A stretch of 64,000 nt of DNA from Gongronella butleri (lineage: Eukaryota > Mucoromycota > Mucoromycetes > Mucorales > Cunninghamellaceae): NCBI GenBank assembly GCA_025201375.1, contig JAIWZP010000040.1:212874-276873 (forward strand). Reading direction: 5' to 3'. The number at the start of each line of letters is the position of its first letter. Positions within the stretch are counted from its first letter, which is position 1. Both the position numbers and the translations under genes were made by a program. The notes below the pieces were generated by a model that saw only the letters and a list, made by a program, of their open reading frames with translations, had not been told where the DNA came from and ran no database searches. Shown here one piece after another: positions 1-11,034 of this stretch.

Positions 1-1
1 C

Positions 2-724
2 TCCGTCACGCCAGAGCCGCCGACACCCGATCCAGGGATTCTAACCGAGGATGATGACTACGAGGAAGATGATGACGACAGCGATGAAAACGAGTCTGAC
101 GGCGAAATATTCATACCCACGACCAGGCACGCCAGCGGCTCCGTTGCTAATGGCCTCAAGGATGCGGCTCAAGTAATCCAACTGAGAAAACGCGGTACGA
201 AGAGGCTCACTTTCTCAAAATATGCCAACCGGCGCTCTTCGCAGCCAATCATGAGCGTCAGCGATCGCCTCAATTCCGCCGCACAAGCCAGGGCCAATGC
301 TTCCCTCCTGTCATCATCGTCCAAGGCACGCGCTCCAATGCCGTCACTTGCTGCGGAGGACATGATGCGACGCTCAGCACTCGTCGCATATGTGAGCCTG
401 CCCCCGCTCCCCTTGGTAAAAAAGAACAAACGTCGCGTCAAAAAGAAGGGCAATGTCCGGCCCACGGCAGAAGAAGACACGGAAGAAATAAATGTCGTCG
501 ATGACTTCGACACGCTGGCCACAGATACCAATCCTTCCACCAAATCAGCTAAAGGTAGCAACTCCAAGAGTGATTCTTCCGCGAAACCCAACGACGGTGA
601 CATCACCGTGTCTTGTGAAAAGGACCGACTCTCCGTATCCATTGGTTCAAACACGAAGGAAGTCGATGTGATCGTCACAAAGGGCGACGTCACCATGAAG
701 GTCCAAGTGATGCGACGCAAATGA
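2..724 (+). CDS. 3' end of an unknown acidic/basic low-complexity protein (partial)
   Basis: The frame is open from the left edge of the window to a TGA at 722-724, so this is the C-terminal 240 residues of a longer protein or its last exon. The visible part begins with an acidic block (about residues 16-36, runs of Asp/Glu) and continues through a basic Ser/Arg-rich segment and a Lys/Arg cluster (near 410-445). It ends in a short region of alternating polar and hydrophobic residues with repeated Val-containing strands (about 590-720). The in-frame ATG at 251 is probably internal, because open coding sequence continues upstream of it. No domain is recognised. The alternating acidic and basic blocks would fit a nuclear or scaffold protein, but that is only an inference. 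The upstream part lies outside the window. Confidence 0.6.
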   Translation, partial: SVTPEPPTPDPGILTEDDDYEEDDDDSDENESDGEIFIPTTRHASGSVANGLKDAAQVIQLRKRGTKRLTFSKYANRRSSQPIMSVSDRLNSAAQARANASLLSSSSKARAPMPSLAAEDMMRRSALVAYVSLPPLPLVKKNKRRVKKKGNVRPTAEEDTEEINVVDDFDTLATDTNPSTKSAKGSNSKSDSSAKPNDGDITVSCEKDRLSVSIGSNTKEVDVIVTKGDVTMKVQVMRRK

Positions 725-948
725 TACCACCGTGATCCCCTTCAACCCCTTTTTTTTCGTTTTCAATGATCTCATATGCAGCGCGCCCATCGCACTCGAT
801 GCTCCACCGTCACCTCTTTCCTTTTTACAATCAACTTATCCTATGTAGTTGTGAAAAAAATAATATACCTGGAATAAATAGCGCTTTGGGTTTGATTTCT
901 TCTTTCAAGCAGCTTAAAACTGACTCATGAGCCAGATTCCCAGATATC

Positions 949-975
949 ATACGTACAGCATCATACTGTACGTAT
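949..975. repeat. Short perfect inverted repeat (10-bp arms, 7-bp loop)
   Basis: The arms ATACGTACAG (949-958) and CTGTACGTAT (966-975) are exact reverse complements separated by seven bases. This sits just outside the R1 copy and could be the relic end of a small mobile element or a cruciform-forming site. Confidence 0.55.
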
Positions 976-1079
976 CATATCATATCCTACGTAGTTTGCA
1001 CAGCAGACAAACAAATGCAGCGAAGCACCTTTTTTTTGCCAAACCAAATACGTAACTAACCCTTGGTTTTTATACGTAC

Positions 1080-3300
1080 TGTATCATTTTCGTAGGTAAA
1101 CAAAGCGTGTTTACCCGGGGTGTGAGTGGCGTGGCGATCTGAGGACCTAAATTTTACTGCCCTATCATCATAAAATGACGGCTGGTCCCCTTGCAAAATC
1201 GCTAGAATATCCCAATTGATGAATACCAACACAGCTCGCTATCATGTGCCCACCCGATCTTGAAAATTATTGTCGTTTTTGCGTTTTGGTTACTTGCTTC
1301 TAGAAAACAAAATAAAAACTAGGGGGTCAATCAGGGCGTTGACGACAAAATCGATATTTTTCCAGAAACTCACAATTTCGATTCTGGCGCGTCAGAATCT
1401 GATTTGATCATGCTAAAAATTTACAAGTGGAATGAAACGCGCACGGCGGTCCTTTCGTTCCAGCCCGGCAAAGCCGATGCGCAACCTTTGTACACCTGCG
1501 ACGCCAGATTTAAAATTTCAACTCCAATTTTCTTGGGAAGGAACAAGGTAATAACCCATGGCAAGCATGCAGTGACAAAAGATGCAGAATTCAATCCTCT
1601 GTCAAATGAGACCAATTTCATTGGCATGCCCGCATGCGACTAAAACTGGTTGAGAAATTCAGGTTTCAAAAATTTGAGTGGATTGCGTTTTTCACGCGAT
1701 CCGCCAAGTCAACCCTCGATTTTATTGCAGATTTGCTTAGAAAGATAGAGGGGTTCAATGCATTCAGTACTGTAACATGACTCTCAAAGCGCTGGTGTTG
1801 TGTACAGTAGGTTGCCAAACGGATTTGGATTTTCTGGTTGGGCTTGGACCTCTCAAGCGGGGGACCCTCCAGATCCATTTTGACCTGACCAACTTTTTTT
1901 TCCAAGTGAAAAAATCGCCCAAAAATGCCGATTTTTACAAATCCAACCCTATGATAAACACTACTAAATACAGTACAAACCATGAGGGGATCGACTCCAT
2001 GGAATACCTTTTCATTTGAACCATTTCGTCGCGTTTTTTAGCATGGCGGCGATGAAAATCGGAGGTCAGTTGAATCGTTGTGCGAATGATGAATCCAAAA
2101 TATCGACATTTTCATAAATACAGTACCGTATACCAATGTCATTGTCAAATTTTTCTTAGCTCACCATGAAACCGGCACCATTTCAAAAGAGACACACTCG
2201 GACGTCATTTTCAGAATGTTTGTTTGCCTGGTGCGTGACTTTTGTACGCTTGTGAAAACCATTCAAACATTTCAAAATTTTTCAGCCTCGATGTTCTCGG
2301 CAAGAAGTGATCGAACAAACACGATGCTTTTAATGTATCGAAAGCGCATGTTGAATCTCTATCGAATGAGACCAGTTTCATCGATGGATGGTTAAAACTC
2401 ACAGAGAAAATTCACTTTTTCATCAAAATCTTTGATCGCGATTTACTCGACAACGGTCTAATACTGTAAATGTCCAATTTTTGTTCCAGTTTTACTAAGA
2501 GACAGGGAAGCAAAGCATCTAATGGAATAACTTGCAGTGCGCTACAAGTTTGGCTTTTAACTTTTTGCATCATCGGTCATTTCACTAGGCTGCAGCCCAC
2601 TCAGCACACAAAAAATGCAAATAAAAAAAATAAAAAAAACTAAAAAAAATAAAAATTCCATGCAATCCACCACCTTAATTTGGAAGTGAAAAACCTTAAG
2701 TTTTTGCAAAAAAATCTTACCCAAAGTAGGCATTTTTCTCAGTCGATCGCCGTTCATGCGTCACTCTTTGGGCTTTTTACTAAAGGTGGTGGGGGGACCT
2801 GTCACTTTGTCTGCCAATAGCAAATTGTCGGAATTGCCTGTTTGGGATGCATTGATCACGCGGAGCTCGAAAATTACAAATTAGGCATTTCTGAGATTGA
2901 AATGTGTGACCCCTGAATGACCCCTGAGTGACCCCTGAATTTTTCAAAAGTTGTCGTAGCGCGCTGGTGGTTTAAGCTTTTTTGTTGGAAATTTTGCGCT
3001 GAATTCGATTCAGCCATTTTTGAGCGGGGTCAACCATGCAGATGGACAGATGAATGCAGAATAGTAAAAATAGGAGGTTTTTGGCATTTTCGAGTGCAAA
3101 AAAAACCGGGCGGGTTCGTTTTGAACACTGGGCTATAGATTACGCCTTGACGCATGTTTCGTTGGCGGGCGAGCAGGATGTAAAAAAATTTCTGGAGGCA
3201 CGGCAGGCCGGCAAAGTCTGCCAAACACGCTTTTGGCGTTTAAAAGGTAAATGAGTACGTTTTTTGTGCAGTGCAGCGCAATGTTTCAAGCATTGAAATG
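1080..3300 (+). repeat. Dispersed repeat R1, long copy
   Basis: Several colinear blocks match 34600-35960. They include GTAG-(G/A)-AAACAA...TTTACCC near 1095, TTTTACTAAGAGA near 2490, a CTGCAGCCCACTCAGC block near 2590 and AATTCCATGCAAT near 2655. Others are a GTCTGCCAAT-GCAAAT block near 2808, GTGACCCCTGAATTTTTCAAAAGT near 2925 and GTAAAAAAATTTCTGGAG near 3180. This copy carries GTGACCCCTGA three times in tandem (about 2906-2940) where the other has one. Roughly 1400-2440 has no counterpart in the second copy. No transposase-like frame is visible. Boundaries are approximate. Confidence 0.75.
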
Positions 3301-3919
3301 ATAGAAGAGCGCGTCAATTCTCACATAACGCACATTTTTTTTGAATGAGTTAATGCGGCAGAGAAAAGCACAAAATGCAAAAAAGGGTATCATATCATAC
3401 CTAAGTGGATGGCTTTCCCTTGCTCATCGTGCATTTTTATCATATGACATGATGGATGGTATTATGATACTATAGGTACAGTACACTGGGGAGCAGCCTC
3501 GCTCGCTTAATACCGTATATGAAATACATATGATAGCAGTCAAGGACAACTTTGATCTCGTGCGGCTCGGGGCTGGCAACGTTTCAACGCATTGCATAAT
3601 GATAGACAGTGATTTATGATACAGTGCAAAAATTGTGGCAGCTCACAGCAGGTTGCATCATGCTGCTGGTCAAGGGCATGCTACAGTAACAAAATGTCAA
3701 TTTTTTTAATGTGTGCCCCATTCAAGCCATTGATGTGACACTGGTTTAAGGATTTCCGGTTTTGGTGGCTTTCCAGCGGCGTCCGAGCACTGAGGCCCCA
3801 GCGAGACTTTTTTGTTTAGCATGTCTTGACCAATTTGGTCGCTCACACTTCAATTTCCCCTGAGAGCCGAGAATCCTGCTTTTTTTTTTTTTTAAATGAG
3901 CTTCCAATGATGGCGCGAT

Positions 3920-4300
3920 TAAAAAAATGTTTGATCACAAAAGTGGCGCCATTGTTCACCTTAAAATGAGGTGATTATGGCTTTACGCCCACGATTGTGG
4001 CTCAATAAAACACGTTTTCTCCATTATCACGCGAGAGCGTGTTAAAAAAATCATTTGATTGCAAAAATGGCGACGCTCTTCATTTTCAAATGAGGGATCA
4101 TCGCTTTGCTCCCGTGATGGTGGCTCACTGAAACACGTTTTCTCTTTTTATTTTCGCGCGAGAGTGCTTAAAAACCGTTTGATTGCAAAAGTGGGGCCAT
4201 TCTTCACCTTCAAATGAGGCGAATGCCTCTTTTACTCCCGTGACTGTGGCTCGCTGAAACACATTTCCATCCGTTATCGCGCGAAAGCGTGTGTGTCACA
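3920..4300. repeat. Tandem minisatellite, about 125-bp unit, about 3 copies
   Basis: The marker TTTGAT(C/T)(A/G)CAAAA(A/G)TGG recurs at about 3930, 4055 and 4179, spacing 125 and 124 bp. Within each unit the order is conserved: TTCA(C/T)-TT-AAATGAGG, a C-CGTGA-TGTGGCTC block, AAACACGTTTTC and CGCGAGAG(C/T)G. A T15 run precedes the array and an A15 run follows it. Confidence 0.85.
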
Positions 4301-4632
4301 AAAAAAAAAAAAAAGACAGAGATGGCTACGTAGCTTGTCAGCCCGGCCTTGCGTGCGCTTAGCAAGACGCGCCGACTCTAGCGCGAAAATGGAAGTTAGA
4401 AGTTAGAAGTCATGCCAGGCGACTTTTACTTTTTTGGAATTTTAAGATTGCATAAAGATCTTTTATTGTGAAGATGTGTCATGCGTAATGAAGCAAAGTG
4501 AATAAAGAGTACAGCCAAACAAAAAAATAAAGGAGACAAAAAGGAGTGGGTGAGATTATGTGTGGGTGTGTGTTTGCATGAAGATGAGAAAAAAGAGCTA
4601 AAGAAAGGAAAAAAAAGGGGGGGGAGCGCTCG

Positions 4633-6519
4633 TCAGGGGTTGGACGCGGAGGTGGCAGCATTGGCTGTGGTGTCTGTGGCACACAGTGTTGTCAGCTGCG
4701 CACCGAGTCTGGCGAGCAACGCATGGCCTTGTTCCAACTCTAATGCGCGGTACATGTCGGCCAATGTCTCGGTAGCCAATTGGAACGGGCGTGTTTGTTG
4801 TTGTTGCCGTTGACGAAGCTGATGGATCCATCGCACGTACTGATCCTGGCCTAGGGTGAGGAAACACAAGGCGATGCGCGCAAGGCAAATGGCATTGTCG
4901 TTGAGCTGATGATGTGGTTGTGGGGCGAGCATGGCACGGACAAGGCGGAGCATGGGAGGCCATTGGATGCGCAGCAGCGTGTCTTGCTGGTCATCCGTAT
5001 CGGCTTGCTCTTGCACTTGGCTGCTGCGGCTGCGGCGGCGCATTGGATGACCCTCCTGAGGATTGGAAGAAGAGGAGGTGACGGTGGTTGCAGGTGAGCG
5101 GCAATTATGTTGTTGTTGTTGTTGTAGTTGTTGGTGATGGTGGATTGATTGCAAAAGTGCTGCATTTGTGGCCGTAGCGTGTGATGAAGATGACGTTGCG
5201 GCAGGTGTTGGTGTTGGGGGCGACGATCCAGCAATGATCATGCCCAGTGGCGAATTTGGGGCCAACGTGGGTGACACAGGCGGGGATGGGGAGGAATGAA
5301 ACGAAGAAGCCTCGGATGGTGGCGCGGACGATGGTGCCGAGAAGTTGTTGTTGTTGTTGTTGTTGTTGTTGTTGATGTTGGTTGATGCAGGGGGTGGAGC
5401 ATGAGCAGCATTGGTGGTGGAGAGTGCGTCAATGGTGGGAGGGGGGTTGGCACTGACGGCCAAGCAAAGGCGCTGGATATCCTCGGCCAGCAATGGATCG
5501 GCGCTCGCAGAAAAGACGGATGCATAGGATCGTCGCATGCGTGCTTCGTTTTGCCGCGTATTCTCCTGGAATACTTGCCTGAAATGGTCAAACAAGGTGG
5601 TCACCACTTGGAACGCGGCCTGTTCATTGTCGCTCATTGTTCCAAGGAAATGGAGATGCCCATGCCGCCGCAGTATGGCCCTTGCCTGCGTGAGCCGATG
5701 ATGAGGAGCATGCCGTCGCGGAATCCACGGATAAAAAAGAGGAACGGCCGGCGAACACCGTCTCCATTGCCATTGAGGCACCCTTGTTGCTGGTCGCGAC
5801 GAAGACGCAATGGAAGTCGATGACGATGCAATCATGGCTGACGCAAGCTCATTGACGAGATGTTGGAGCGCAGGAAGCTTCCATTGCCGTTTTAGGTCCT
5901 CAAGCGCGTCGATCAGCTGGTCCAATTGGTCGAGCATTGGCGTGCATGCGGTGTCCAGCCGCTGACTCAGCTGTTGAATCGTCTGGAATAAACGATACCG
6001 CTCCACGTCGTTGTCCAAGGGCCGAATTGCCTGTTCCGCCATGGCCACCGCATATCGTGCGTGCTGCCGCTGGATTGTCACCATCCATCGTCGCAATGTG
6101 CTCTCCTTGATCGGCAACGCGTCGTTTAATAACGATGACGCGTTTGGCAAGGACAATGGTCGGCGCCGTGGCCAAGAAAAAAACGAATGACGCGTCGTTT
6201 TTGAGTTTGTTGATGAGAGTGTCGGCAGAGCGTCAGCGTGTGGATGATGAGGATGATGGTTGTCACGGTGAGATGACGACGCAGAAGACCCGACATGCGG
6301 TGCGAGCCCGGCACGTAAGGCATGCTGCAGCTTGCTGTGCATTTTTGCCATAAAATCAAGGAATCGCTGGTGCTCGCGATTGCCCGGGAAAACATCATCC
6401 TGGCGTGCTTGCAAAAATGCAGTGACATCGCGGTGCAGGGACTCGAGCACTAGCATGACGTGCGCATCTTGGCCCGATCGCTTGGATGTGCCGCCATCCT
6501 TGTGCCAAAAGAGCATCAT
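4633..6519 (-). CDS. Low-complexity Asn/Gln/His/Ser-rich protein of unknown function
   Basis: A single exon of 628 residues. The start chosen is the first of two adjacent ATGs at 6519. A longer in-frame start at 6594 would translate a long A-run (reverse T-run) as poly-Phe and is rejected. A TATAAAA on the minus strand at 6624-6630, about 105 bp upstream of the start, supports this. The N-terminal half (about 15-75 and 150-270) is predicted helical, with Leu/Gln-rich heptad-like stretches. The middle carries a poly-Asn run (from a GTT microsatellite near 5341-5372), Pro/Ser-rich linkers and a His/Gln run. The C-terminal 110 residues are again helical and Leu/Gln-rich. No known domain is recognised. 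A regulatory or scaffold role is plausible from composition only. Confidence 0.6.
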   Translation of the reverse strand: MMLFWHKDGGTSKRSGQDAHVMLVLESLHRDVTAFLQARQDDVFPGNREHQRFLDFMAKMHSKLQHALRAGLAPHVGSSASSSHRDNHHPHHPHADALPTLSSTNSKTTRHSFFSWPRRRPLSLPNASSLLNDALPIKESTLRRWMVTIQRQHARYAVAMAEQAIRPLDNDVERYRLFQTIQQLSQRLDTACTPMLDQLDQLIDALEDLKRQWKLPALQHLVNELASAMIASSSTSIASSSRPATRVPQWQWRRCSPAVPLFYPWIPRRHAPHHRLTQARAILRRHGHLHFLGTMSDNEQAAFQVVTTLFDHFRQVFQENTRQNEARMRRSYASVFSASADPLLAEDIQRLCLAVSANPPPTIDALSTTNAAHAPPPASTNINNNNNNNNNNFSAPSSAPPSEASSFHSSPSPPVSPTLAPNSPLGMIIAGSSPPTPTPAATSSSSHATATNAALLQSIHHHQQLQQQQQHNCRSPATTVTSSSSNPQEGHPMRRRSRSSQVQEQADTDDQQDTLLRIQWPPMLRLVRAMLAPQPHHQLNDNAICLARIALCFLTLGQDQYVRWIHQLRQRQQQQTRPFQLATETLADMYRALELEQGHALLARLGAQLTTLCATDTTANAATSASNP

Positions 6520-6527
6520 GATAAAAA

Positions 6528-6568
<41 letters not shown>

Positions 6569-6623
6569 TGGCCGGGGGTAGAAACCGATCTCAAAAGAAC
6601 AAAAAAAAAAAAAAAAGTCGATC

Positions 6624-6630
6624 TTTTATA
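6624..6630 (-). promoter_or_regulatory. TATA box of the 4633-6519 gene
   Basis: The minus-strand sequence is TATAAAA, about 105 bp upstream of the ATG at 6519. Only A/T homopolymer and a short GC-containing stretch lie between. Confidence 0.5.
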
Positions 6631-7365
6631 ATCCAGAGAAAGCCAGTGACCCGTCTTGTGCTCGATCTATCCAAAAAAATAAAAATAAAAATTCGGGGGA
6701 TTCCTAGATCGAGGTGCAGAAACGCAGTAAAAATATAAAAAAGAAAAAGAACGTTGGGGGTGACAGCTAGGTGACACCCACATGCCTGTACTTTTGGTGT
6801 CCCACTCTCTTTCTCTCTCTCCCCCCTTTTTTTTTTGGCCCTCCCGCTCCACATGATGACACACATTACGCGCGCGCAATGCCCTTTAAAATGCTATCGA
6901 CCCCCCTCTTGCCTCTTGCACTGCAAAGCCGACCACTTTAAAGTGCGCTAAATAGGTCCGTGGCGCGCTCATGACAATCACAAGAAAAATTGGTAACCAA
7001 GATTCAGCATCCAAGGATGGGTTCAATTATAAAAAAAACGAGATTTGCTATGATGACCAAGCAAAAAGCAATTAAAGCGTTCAATTGCAGCAAGGAGGAT
7101 GACGCGAGCAGGAGACAGATGAGAACGGACACGGTGATGGGGCACGATGGGCCTCCCGCCCATGGGGTGGCTTCCAAATAGACAAAGAAAACCGGATGCT
7201 TGGTACCCGTGTGGAACAAACGCGTGCAGAGTGAGAAAACAACAACAACAAAAAAATGGGACGATGGCACGTCGTGCGAACGGATCAAGGACCCCCCTCC
7301 CGCGGGCAAGGGAAAAAAAAACGAGCGTGGCATGGGACGAAATTGGGCACAAGCGCGCGCAGGCA

Positions 7366-7408
<43 letters not shown>

Positions 7409-8499
7409 ATTTACCGCAGGCCATTGTGCCATGACGAGGAGTCCAAAAAGAGGGGGGGGGGAAGGAGACGACGAAGATCCGATGAGGAGGCGATCCCCCC
7501 ACCCCTTTTTTTTTTTTTCTTCAGGAACGCAAAAAAGGCCGTTCTCAGACTTAAAGAGAGTGCCAAGCAAGCTGCGCGTCACCCCTTGATACACGACGCA
7601 CGCCCCCTGTGTTTTTTTTCTTTTGTCTCAACGTCAATCCACTTTCCTAATGCAATTCAGAGCCTGCAGGACCCACTGCAGACAAAAAAAAAGAGAGAAA
7701 GAGAGAGAAATAATAATAAAAAAAGTCTAATTGACCCTTCTGAATTGCGAGGTCTCCGAAAAGGCACGCTGATGCGTGAATTGGATGAATTTGTGAGCTT
7801 GTGTTTGTGCACAAGCTGAGGAGACAATTGAAATTTGGAAAGAGAAAGAGCGAAAAAAAGAATGAGAAAGAGGGCGTAGCAGAGACAATGGATTTGTTGC
7901 CGCATCGTTTTTTTTTCTTTCTTTTTTTGCTAACGGAATTACGTATTGTTGATGTTGTCATCATTGCACGTCCAAACGTTCTCCCTGCGTAGGCAGGGCC
8001 ACGGATTGAGTGCAACAGCGACCTTTTTTTTTTTTTTTTTTTTTTTTTTGCACGCACGCACGCACAAAACATCTCCTCCTTTTTTTCTTTTCTTTTTTAT
8101 TTTTTTTTAAAAAAAGGAGAAACGTCCCTCCTTGCAGCATGATGACACCCCCTTCTCAATGCATCTTGTTGGTCATCGCCCCATTTTTGGGCGGGAAACA
8201 GAAAACCGGTTTTTTTTGGGTCATTTTTTGTTTTTTTTTCAGTTGTATATGTACAAAGAGGTCTTTTTTATTCATAAGTTGAGAGAAAAAAAGGTAAAAG
8301 CGGTGAAAAAAGGGAGGGGGTATCAATATACAAATGCGTGGCAGTCAAAATATAAAAAAAAATGGGCAAGATGCGGTCTGGCGCGAGCGCGAAAAAAGGG
8401 TCGGGGGGCAAAGGGGCCAAAGGGGACGGAGAGGAGGGGGGGGAGAGAGGTAAAAGCGATTGTCAAGTGTGTCGTCAACAAAAGGGAGATTGCCCTTGC
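6631..8499. other. Gene-free homopolymer-rich intergenic stretch
   Basis: No gene is supported. The stretch is dominated by A/T runs (T36 at 7370-7405; T21 at 8029-8049) and GA-rich tracts. A GCAC tetranucleotide repeat lies at 8050-8065. All long open frames here are translations of homopolymers as poly-Phe or poly-Lys. Confidence 0.55.
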
Positions 8500-9953
8500 T
8501 CAAGATCGGTGTGTCAAGGAGGACAGATTCTTAAGAGCTTGAGAGATTTGATCCTGGAGTTGGCGCTGACACGAAGCGTGATCGTGTGTATGAGTGGACA
8601 CGGAGCGATGTAGCGCGTCAATGCGATCCTGAACGGCCTTTTCCCATTGTTGGCGCAGAATTGTTTCGTGTTCGAGTCGCTGTTCCATCATTGACAGGCG
8701 ATGTGTCCAAGAAGACGACGACGATGGCGTCAATGGCAATGTCGATGGGTTTGTCAAGGTGACGTCGATGCTTGCAGTGGTTGTGGTAGTGGCGGCGGCA
8801 TCGGTGGTGGGCGCTGCGGACGTGGTAGGTGGAGAGGAATTGGACAATGGAGGTTGTGGTGGCTGGTATTGTGTGATGAGCGAGTCCAATTTGGCGATTG
8901 TCAGCTGCTGTGTGCGTTGCAGATCTTCGCGATGGAACCTTTCCTCCTGAATCAGACATTCCAACTGTTTCAGCCGCTGGTGCGCGCGCGCCTGTTGCTC
9001 TTGCAACGTCTTGTGGAACATTTGCACCAATTGCAGCATATTTGACGACGACGACGTGGTTGGTGGCGATGTCGTGGTCTTTTGCGTGGTGCTGCTTGTG
9101 CTTGTGTCGCGTGGCGCGTGATGAGAAGCCCGATGGATGGGCATTGGGCGTGTCTGCATGGTCATGGGCGAAGGCGAGCTGCCCGTGCCATTGGGTCTAG
9201 GTGCCGCCAATAAAGACGCGGAAAATGAAGGTGCGCGCACATGAGTGGCCGACCGCGAGTACCGAGGCAACGAAGATGTGGAAGAGGCCGCGGGCGGCGG
9301 CACATGTAACTTTTGCTTGACGCGGTATTGCAGCAAATGTCTTTTGACGTGATGCACGCGCGTGTGCTCGTCCGGCGCCTGCAATGGCCTCCGCCGCGAT
9401 GCTGTGGATTCGTCACGCAGCCATCGCTTGCCCGCTCGGCTCTGCAAGTGGATGGCCAACGGCGAAATCGATGAATTTGGCGAAACCAGAGGATTGGGCG
9501 CCACAGTCGTGGGTCGGCCAGGCACACGTGCCGAGTGATGACGCGATGACACCGCAGACGCAACGGACGCCGCCCTGGACGACAACCGTTTGGCATTGGT
9601 GGCCGCAGGCGCATGTGATGGCGATGGAATATGCGACATCCAGTCCATTACGGCCTTGTCCTTGCGTTTGGCAAACCATTCAGCAAGCGCACCTTGGTCA
9701 GGCTCAGGCGGACCGCCCGTCGTCGTCGGTGGAGGTACCTCTTGCACAATATTTGTCTGTAGAGACGACAATCGTTGCCTTTCGGCCGTCGAACTCGCTA
9801 ATTTTTTCAAAAGACGCGACCGAGGAGGAAACTCGTACTGCTCTTGCTCGTTGGTCAGCGATTGCGGCACAAGAATCTCCTGCGACCCGTCCGGGTATCG
9901 TTTGATCACCGCCTTTTTTGAATAAAAAAAAAAAAAAATAGTGAGCTGGCTGC

Positions 9954-9984
<31 letters not shown>

Positions 9985-10366
9985 GGCTTACCTTTCGCTT
10001 GTCCCCCCAGAGCAAAAAGGAGCGGGGCTGCCGCTGGCGGACCTGAGCCATGGCAGTGGCAGCGCGCGCGGCAATACGACGCTGGGTTTCACGTTCTTTG
10101 TCGTTTTTCTCGTTTTTGGCCGAATTGGTGTTATTTGGGGCATGGCTGGTTTGGGCGGCCGCCGCCGAGGAAGACGACGCGGCTGAGGATGGCCCTGGCG
10201 CGGCACGGCCCGTGCGCATGGCCGCTGGCGGTCGTGGTTGCTGCTGGATGGACGTTGATCGGCGTGTCGGCCGAGGATGAGGCACGGACGGCGCATTGGA
10301 GGTCGTTGCTGCGCGGCCGCGGCCTGCACGTGGCGTTGTCGTCGATGGTGGCGTGCGCTCATGCAT
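8500..10366 (-). CDS. Unknown coiled-coil protein, two exons
   Basis: Model: exon 1 10366-9992, intron with a GTAAGC donor and an AG acceptor, exon 2 9912-8500, giving 595 residues in a continuous frame. The N-terminal 100 residues are Pro/Ala/Ser/Arg-rich and disordered. The junction region has a short YPDG motif (residues about 131-134) followed by a conserved-looking PQSLTNEQEQYEF stretch. The middle is basic, Ser-rich and disordered. A coiled coil (about residues 385-450) and a second helical segment at the C-terminus (about 530-595) are rich in Gln, Leu and Glu. A minus-strand TTTATATATT at 10411-10420, about 45 bp upstream of the start, looks like a TATA element. The single YPDG motif recalls CPAP/TCP10 G-boxes, but one copy is not diagnostic. 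Function unknown. Confidence 0.6.
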
Positions 10367-10420
10367 CTAATGAGGGGATGACAGATATGACAAGGAAAAA
10401 AATACACAGAAATATATAAA

Positions 10421-11034
10421 AAGAGAGAGAGAGAGAGGAGGGAGGCAGGTATGACGAACACGAGGGCGGCCGGCGGCGGAGAGTGGAGTGCGAGTGTGAG
10501 ACAAAAAAAAAAGTGGAAAAAAAAGTAGCGATAAAATACAAAAAAGCAACGAAGCGCGGCAAAAAAAAGAGGCACCGACGCGTGTAAAGAACAAACAAAA
10601 AATAAAAGAGACGAAGCGGCCGAGCGTACGTGGAAAGGCAGGTGGAGGAACGTGCGTTTCGCGGCCGATGGAGAGTAAAAAGCGAACTGAACGAGCCAAA
10701 AAAAAAAACAAAAAAAAAAGGTGGGGGGAGGAGGTAGGAGGGAAAGCGACGGGAGTGTGTGACGGTGTCAATGGCTGGTTTAGCGCTTCATAGAGAGAAG
10801 AACAAAGGCTCAAGATGGTACGAACGGGTGTAAAGCAAGAGAAAAATTTAGTAAAAAAAAAAGTAAAAAGGTAAAGGGAGCGAGGCAAAAAAAAAAGAAA
10901 TAAAAAATAGGTGGTATGGTACAACGAAAAACAACGAGAAGAAAAAGGGAAAAAGACGCAGTGGGAAACAAAAAGAGAGAGAGTGAAAAAAAAAAGCCAA
11001 AGCGCAAAAATAAAAAAAAGGAGGCGGCCCGCAC
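10421..11034. other. A-rich intergenic region between two minus-strand genes
   Basis: This is low-complexity DNA (runs of A, AG and GA) separating the start of the coiled-coil gene from the stop of the VHS-GAT gene. It probably holds the promoter of the former and the 3' UTR of the latter. The open frames are poly-Phe/Leu artefacts. Confidence 0.5.

Larger units (their letters stand above)
725..3920. other. Gene-free repeat-rich stretch
   Basis: No convincing gene was found. Short open frames (for example 1404-1643 and 1777-2019) lack splice partners and domains. The stretch contains an inverted repeat at 949-958/966-975 and most of dispersed repeat R1. Sites resembling TACTGTA/TACAGTA recur between 960 and 3700. 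Two internal segments (about 1480-1640 and 2210-2400) look like diverged copies of each other, ending in a shared AATGAGACCA-TTTCAT block. Confidence 0.6.

Noticed and set aside
6519..6594. N-terminal extension of the 4633-6519 protein (25 residues)
   Set aside because: It translates the homopolymer as poly-Phe. The TATA box and the two ATGs at 6519/6516 fit better.
7004..7594. Several overlapping 130-196 codon frames on both strands
   Set aside because: They depend on poly-A/poly-T tracts read as Lys or Phe, with no splice or domain support.
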